Assembly: GCA_943736015.1 (NCBI GenBank)
Contig: OX031071.1
Coordinates: 38,658,619 to 38,722,618, forward strand
Length of the DNA stretch: 64,000 nt
Direction: 5' to 3'
From: Tridacna crocea
Taxonomy: Eukaryota; Mollusca; Bivalvia; Cardiida; Cardiidae
Shown: positions 58,616 through 64,000 of the stretch, in pieces
Position numbering within the stretch: position 1 is the stretch's first letter
Layout: every line of letters begins with the position of its first letter
Made by a program: the position numbers and the translations under genes
The notes under the pieces: model-generated
What the model saw: only the letters and a program-made list of their open reading frames with translations
What the model was told of the DNA's origin: nothing
Database searches by the model: none

Positions 58616-60265
58616 CTGCAAAAGTAAGACACAATAAAAGGTGGTGTTCCGAAAGTATACTAAAGTAAAATATGCCCACGCTTAGATTTTCCTCATATTG
58701 TAATTATTTGTTGCCATGGACAACGCAGTTATGAAAAAGGAGATTTTACTCCTCCAAACACCCAACAGGAGGGGACATTACAGCCCCTCATACAATATCA
58801 TGTCTAGAAAAACGGTAAGCAAACAAAGATCATAAAAAGTTGCATAGGTTTCGAATGAAGAAGTATTGTTTTGAAAATTTGATTTATTTTTCAATTTAGA
58901 TTCAATATATTACTCAAAAACTCCCAAAAGATGACAAAAATGAACTTAAATCTGAAGTTCAAGGGTTCAAAACCAAACCTTAGAAGTCAAGGCTGGTTCT
59001 TATATTATCTGAAATTGAGAAACACTGTACACATGATAGTCTTCTTTGTGTTCAAAAGTATAGTAAAATTCGGAAATCCGATTAGACTAACATGACAAAA
59101 AGATGTATTCTGTGTGACACCGGTTCATCTGGTACCAAAGACTAGGTCACCGGACATGGTCAAAGTCAAATTTCAAGGTCACATTTCTGCAAAATACTTC
59201 ATAATTTGGCTTAACTTTTTTGTGGTAAGTAATAGGATTTGCATATTTCATATGTACATTTTTTGCGGTAACAACTTTATTCTAACTACCAAGGTAAAGG
59301 TCATCTGACAATGTTAAGGTAAAATTTCAGGTCACATTTGTACAAAATTATTAAATGCTGAGCATAACTGTTTAACTGTTTAATCTGTTGTCAAAGTTAT
59401 CTGTCACAGTCAATGTCGCTTTAAAATCTAATGGCAGTTATAAAATGCATTCTTGATGATGTTTTGAACTATTTCTTAAAAAGAACCCGGAAGTTTTTTT
59501 TAAACTTCGTCTAATCCGAAAAGATCGAAATTAGGATTTGTGCCCAGCTGACTATGCTTTAAGTATAAATAATTTCGATTGACATGATTCCTGCAGAGGA
59601 ACCTTTAGAATATATAATTTGGGGCAAAAGGTTGTCTGAAGTAATAAGTGTACGACCACGATGGTCCAGTATCGCTCCATTCCCTATTAAAAAAACATGC
59701 ACCTTATTGGCAAAGACATAAACATAAATAAAAGAAATCTGTACGGTAATAAAGTGTCAAAGGGGAATAAATTTTCCCACTAAAAGGGTCAAACATACAT
59801 TTTCTTTCTCAAATAAATTAATGAAATATCATCAATAGCAAAGACCTAACCACTTTGACTTTGACAAACAGAACTTTGACGAGACGATTTTCAAAACTTA
59901 CTTGCAGAAAACTTTATTTTAAATGGCATGAATGATTAAGTTCAGAAAAAAAATAATTATAGAAACCTTGTTTCTTATCAAATATTCAAGAGGATCTAAA
60001 AATAACTGTTAACATCAGAATAAATCAATCTTAGTGAGTGCAGAACATTTCTTTCCAACTAACGTGAATACCCAAAGCAATCATGGAAAATGTAGCTGGA
60101 AAAAGGTCAAGAGGTATTTTCAAGCTCTTTGACCCTAGAGTGGTACTTAGGACCCCAGTTATATTTTTGTTCTAGTGTTGTATGGATTGTAGAAATATTG
60201 TTTTCCTATCGCAGTCGTGTTCTTTAAGACCAGCGTACTGTAACTAGGTCAATGTTGGAGCAAGT
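58616..60265. other. Intergenic sequence with old repeat traces
   Basis: Two units of a 'GGTCA...AATTTCAAGGTCACATTT' repeat lie near 59155-59190 and 59300-59345. 'TTGTTGCCATGGACAACG' (58708) resembles a dispersed palindrome. No gene is supported. Confidence 0.4.
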
Positions 60266-60728
60266 GACAGATGTTTCGGTAACAAACGAGTTCGGTAATA
60301 TAGACTTATACAGTAAATCGATTGGATGTTTCGGTACAAAACACTTATATTATGTTTTTGTTGTGTGACGTTCTTTACACCTAATGTATTGCTTTGTTTT
60401 GTGCAGACCTTTTACTTTTGCATGTTTCAATAATTTATCCCTTGATAGATAGGTTCAAATCCTTTATTTTTTTCACTTTCCACCCTTTTCGCTTGATAGA
60501 TATGCAATCCACATGGCCAATACATACAGCATGGAATGAGGTTCATAACGAAAAAACTATTTATAAAACATAGTGGAAATTACAAATTAAGGTTTGAATA
60601 ACGAACGTCTGAATAAAATAAAGTCATGCGTTGGGTGTAAACACTATATAATTGCTTTGTTACCGAAGCATCCAATTGATTTACTCTTTAGGTCTATGTT
60701 ACCAAACTCGTCTGTTACCAACACATCC
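60266..60728. repeat. Inverted repeat, ~75-bp arms
   Basis: The left arm 60266-60340 ('GATGTTTCGGTAACAAACGA', 'AGTAAATCGATTGGATG') is the reverse complement, with about ten mismatches, of the right arm 60652-60728 ('TTACCGAAGCATCCAATTG', 'AACTCGTCTGTTACC'). About 310 bases separate them. The shape is that of a MITE or foldback element, but the outer ends are not resolved. Confidence 0.75.
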
Positions 60729-60754
60729 GTAAATCTTTGGAGCGCCTGGTTTGA

Positions 60755-60846
60755 CTGGTATTATACCACCTCTCTAGTCTATATAGATATAATAAGAACT
60801 TCATTCAAGTCTTTATTATATCTATAGAGAGGGATTGTATGATACC
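60755..60846. repeat. Long near-perfect hairpin
   Basis: 'GGTATTATACCACCTCTCTA' pairs with 'AGAGAGGGATTGTATGATACC' and 'ATAGATATAATAA' with 'TTATTATATCTAT', leaving a ~16-base loop around 'CTTCATTCAAG'. Alone it could fold as one ~38-bp-armed stem. Confidence 0.7.
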
Positions 60847-60918
60847 AGACATATGTGTTAGAGTGTCAGATTTAGCACAATCCGATAACAGACTTTTTCT
60901 TCCGTTAATGTATGGTAA

Positions 60919-60971
60919 TTCAGTGCCGACAAATGTTTGTTTGTGAGTGCCGACAAATGTTTGTTTGTGTA
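60919..60971 (+). repeat. Short tandem duplication (~24 bp)
   Basis: 'GTGCCGACAAATGTTTGTTT' occurs twice in a row starting about 60922 and 60946. Slippage duplication. Confidence 0.7.
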
Positions 60972-61183
60972 GACAAAATCTTACGACGATTTTCTCCACA
61001 TGTGCAAATACTGGATGTTAAACGTGACAAAATGAGTCACGTGATCAACAATGTGATTCCTACTGAGCTGTTAAACGATCACGTGATTTTCATAAACGGT
61101 TTAACGCGGCCCAATGCATTGTGCCCTGTTACAAAAAGTGATTTGCGGCGCCATTGATGTTCAGCATCAATATTTTCTTGCAA

Positions 61184-62248
61184 TATTTTTGAAACTGATT
61201 TGAATACTTAACAAGGTTGATAAAATATGAGAATGTCTCAGTTAAATCATGCCATAATACAAGTATAATGAACAGCAAACGAACTTCACTATAACATTCA
61301 TGTGCAAACGCAGGATACAAACAAACTCAGCAATACAGTATTGGTCTAGTAAAATAAAAAAATGAAAAAAAAGGTTGTTTATAAAATCTCCAAGATTTGA
61401 AAATTTAGTCATGAACGTTTTCCTTCAATTACATCTGCGAAAGTAATAATAATTTCTGCCAAAAGGAACCGATTCATGTCAGCCTGCAAAGTCCGCCCAA
61501 ACTGACAGGAGTGAAAATTTTGCTATTTACAAGTCTTTCTGCTTGTTTAAGGACCATTCTTCTTCCAGATTCAGTCAGCCATTGGACTGGACATATTTTA
61601 TGGATTTATAATTATGTGACGACTTGTTTGATATTATACATTATGAAAATGTAACAAGCCCCTTTAGCCAGAGCATGGCTCACAAACATGTACATGTATC
61701 ATGTACCAGTAACTGTCTTGGGTCTTTCGTGTTAGTGACCTTAGGCAAGACACCTCAGAGCCCTACCATAGTACTGATGAAACCACGGATATAGTTTCAT
61801 GAATTTGTGAACTTCTACCGTTCTATCTGAAACACTGTTGATCATGGAGAAAGTCACCATTCAACCATTCAGTCTCTAAATTGCGTGTTTTCAAGATCAC
61901 CAATATCATCGGAATCACCTAGTAATCCGGGTTCTTCCTTGCTTCGTAGTAACGTGTAGGACTTGTAACCTTAGGGCCCCGGGATCGAGCCTCAATGGAC
62001 GAACTTGGTCTTTCGCAGGAGTGTCCTTGGACAACACATCTCAAAGCCCTACCATAGTACTGGTAAAACCAATATATACATGAATACATAAGCCGTCGCT
62101 GTAATACATGTATGTCCCGAAATAGTGTTGAAAGCGGCATAAGGCACCATTAAATCAATTAATCTCTTAATTGTGCTTTTTTCTGCATGCCTTTAGTGCT
62201 GACCTTATATGCTTTGTCCAAGCACATTCCCATGAAGCACACCGGTAC
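61184..62248 (+). repeat. ~1.07-kb duplicated segment, copy 2
   Basis: Collinear with 52784-53877. It lacks some of copy 1's sequence near 61455 but carries an extra stretch at about 61480-61530 and 'CATGTATGTCCC' near 62106. The end 'CATTCCCATGAAGCACACCGGTAC' matches copy 1's end; flanking sequence then differs. Confidence 0.85.
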
Positions 62249-62932
62249 CGTGGTTGAAATAATGTTTTATTGTGCAAAAATTGACAAAACTAGCATTTGC
62301 CCACAAAGTCCTTAGTTATATACTTAGCAGACCAAAACGTCCGTGGCCAAATGATATAGGCCAAAACGTCTCGGCCAAAACGTCCGTGGTCAAAACATCC
62401 TACATTCGGTAAAACAATACCCCTACCTTCTTCATCCAGAGGAGGAGCTTAAAATAGAATCTACAGTGACTTTAGCAAAACCATGACCATCCTAAATAAC
62501 TGATCTGCTGAAATATCCAGCTAGTAATCGTGGAACATGGCTTACCGGCTGACCATCAACATCTACAGCCCTGCTCATGAGTAATTGAACAGTGTATGTT
62601 ATCGGTAATGGAATTTAGTGGTGTAACCACAGTAAACAAGCTCAATTGTCATGGATATTCAGTGTATTCAGGTTCAACAACTACATGTGTAGGAATTGTC
62701 TAATATATTGTGGCTACCTATAAATCACCGGATTTAATTTAAACCCCAGAAATGGGAAAAATCAGAGTAAGAATAAAGTTTGAATAATTTGAACTTTAGT
62801 TGAAGAACATTGTAGGAAGCACAGTTAAAGTGGGGAAAATGTTTTAATATAAAAACAACTTTCATTTTTAAACATGTGGATCTACATTATATAAAGCCAG
62901 GAAAATGGCTAGAAGTGTCACTGAATGTGACT
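62249..62932. other. Intergenic sequence with a short AAACGTCC tandem repeat
   Basis: At 62333-62400 the motif 'GGCCAAAACGTCCGTGG' occurs about four times in degenerate form, similar in style to the foldback-element arrays. Otherwise no feature is seen. Confidence 0.5.
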
Positions 62933-63218
62933 TAATACCCCCACCAGCGCTTTGGCAGAAACAGGCTATTGAAAAAGAAAAAAATGTTAGTTCAAGGGGA
63001 GATTACCCTTAAATCATAGGGAGGAGATTATTGAAAACTGAGTCTTGCACACCTTCAATATATGAACAATATATGTGAAAAGTTTCAACACCATTGAAAG
63101 AACGCTGTAGAAGGAGTTTGCGACACAAAATTACTAGTATATTGTACACAGACGGACACACGGCCAGATAGGCTGATTCCAGTATACCTTTGAAAACATT
63201 TGTTCTGCGGGGGTATAA
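62933..63218. mobile_element. MITE with TWATACCCCC terminal repeats
   Basis: Left end 'TAATACCCCCACCAGCGC', right end 'CTGCGGGGGTATAAT', inverse to each other over about 11 bases. The 286-bp interior includes 'GAAAAGTTTCAACACCATTG' and 'GACGGACACACGGCCAGATA'. No coding capacity. The superfamily is not clear. Confidence 0.65.
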
Positions 63219-63389
63219 TGAAATAATTAAGAAGTAACCATTGTAGGAAAAAGAGAAAATATTTCAATTTCATGCTAATTCAGAGTTGGTTAACCTGTTT
63301 TTCTTTTCACTAAGTAGGATTGGCATGATTATTACGGTGGAAAAAATGATTCATAAATGGGTATTATGGGAAAAAGAACTATTGATAAT

Positions 63390-63880
63390 GTTACGGGACA
63401 CCACTCCCTCATGCATGGCTTTATCCCGTTTTAAATACGATTCCTAACAACTACGATAGGGAGAATTCTATTTAGCTCAGTGGTTATGGTGTTGGCTTTT
63501 TGTACGGGTGTTCTAGGTTCGAATCCTGCCCGGTACGTGTATTTCTGCTATGCATTTGTTCATATGTTTCTTTGTTTCAGAATTTGTTCGTAAATTTTTG
63601 GCTCGTCCGGGATTGGCCAGTGGGCCATTAATCCCGACTTTCTACCTAATAAGGCTTTGAGTCATCAATAGATGATGACTTAAAGAGGGGGTATGTTACG
63701 GGAGACCACTCCTACATGCATGGCTCTATCCCGGTTTAAATAAGTGCATTAGGGATTTTTGTCTCTAAGTCATTGGTTATTGTGTTGACCTGTCGTCCGG
63801 GCGTTCTAGATTGGAAACCTACCCCATCCCTGTATTTCTGCTATGCATTTGTTCATTTGTTTCTTTGTTAAGGACATTAT
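63390..63880 (+). repeat. SINE-like tandem units (~305 bp), about 1.6 copies
   Basis: Units start 'GTTACGGGACACCACTCCCTC' (63390) and 'GTTACGGGAGACCACTCC' (63695). The first has A box 'TAGCTCAGTGG' (63473-63483) and B box 'GGTTCGAATCC' (63516-63526), consistent with a tRNA-derived polymerase III promoter. The second is degraded ('AAGTCATTGGTTATTGTG', 'TAGATTGGAAACC'). A shared tail includes 'GGGATTGGCCAGTGGGCCATTAATCCC'. Confidence 0.78.
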
Positions 63881-64000
63881 TAGTACAAATACGGTAAAAT
63901 TCTCTAATCATTTTTCAATAAATAGTAAGGGATAAAATGTGAAAGATCAAACTGCCCATCTGGCACAAATGCTGTGTGAATCAATAAAAGTTGTAATTGC

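Noticed and set aside
63473-63526. Functional tRNA gene
   Set aside because: A and B boxes are present, but acceptor and anticodon stems cannot be paired and the unit is repeated in tandem, so a SINE-like origin fits better.
1-64000. Telomeric (TTAGGG)n arrays, rRNA or histone clusters
   Set aside because: Looked for by eye and not found in either strand.

Overview
This is an AT-rich, repeat-dominated eukaryotic nuclear window. Bacterial operon structure is absent and most long ORFs belong to transposable elements. The mix of repeats points to an invertebrate, most likely a bivalve mollusc: Pao/BEL-like gag remains, mariner, L1/Tx1-like and CR1-like non-LTR elements, tRNA-derived SINE units, and dispersed modules such as GATCGGGCTGCA and 'ACTCAGGTGAGCGATATAGG...CATGGTCCTCTTG' ends. 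The species is inferred, not shown.

Layout. (1) 0.35-24.1 kb is a complex satellite field. A ~434-bp tandem monomer ('A') forms arrays, some with 2-monomer (~870 bp) and 4-monomer (~1735 bp) higher-order periods. Four near-identical copies of a longer block ('B', ~2.4-2.7 kb) interrupt it. B has terminal inverted repeats and sits at the same A-monomer position where its ends survive. B copies 3 and 4 were themselves hit by two other elements, one with a 5-bp target duplication and one foldback element. (2) 24.1-29.4 kb is older repeat debris ending in a diverged relic A monomer. (3) 29.44-45.37 kb is a nest of transposons. A decayed mariner is split by an L1/Tx1-like element (29851-41014, 13-bp target duplication), and that element is split by a CR1/Jockey-superfamily element (30112-34859, 9-bp target duplication). 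These two carry the only long coding regions, 1261 and 1059 codons. (4) 45.4-51.5 kb holds relics: Pao/BEL gag-protease, a minus-strand non-LTR reverse transcriptase and an L1/Tx1-like endonuclease fragment. (5) 48.0-58.7 kb contains duplicated segments with five copies of a 30-31-nt sequence on the minus strand. Each copy lies between a pyrimidine-AG acceptor and a GTATGT donor, and they look like repeated microexons of a host gene. (6) 51.7-64 kb is dispersed repeats: a ~1.07-kb segment present twice, SINE-like tandem units, a ~145-bp tandem array, inverted repeats and a MITE.

Points of most interest: the repeated microexons; the L1/Tx1-like element with a tandem ~140-bp monomer 5' region and no visible ORF1; a palindromic module shared by the 5' regions of both non-LTR elements; a 2A-like motif with N-to-K at the key position, one frame away from the CR1-like endonuclease; and a possible pseudoknot at the 3' end of the L1/Tx1-like element. 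No conventional multi-exon host protein gene, rRNA, tRNA gene or CRISPR array could be supported.
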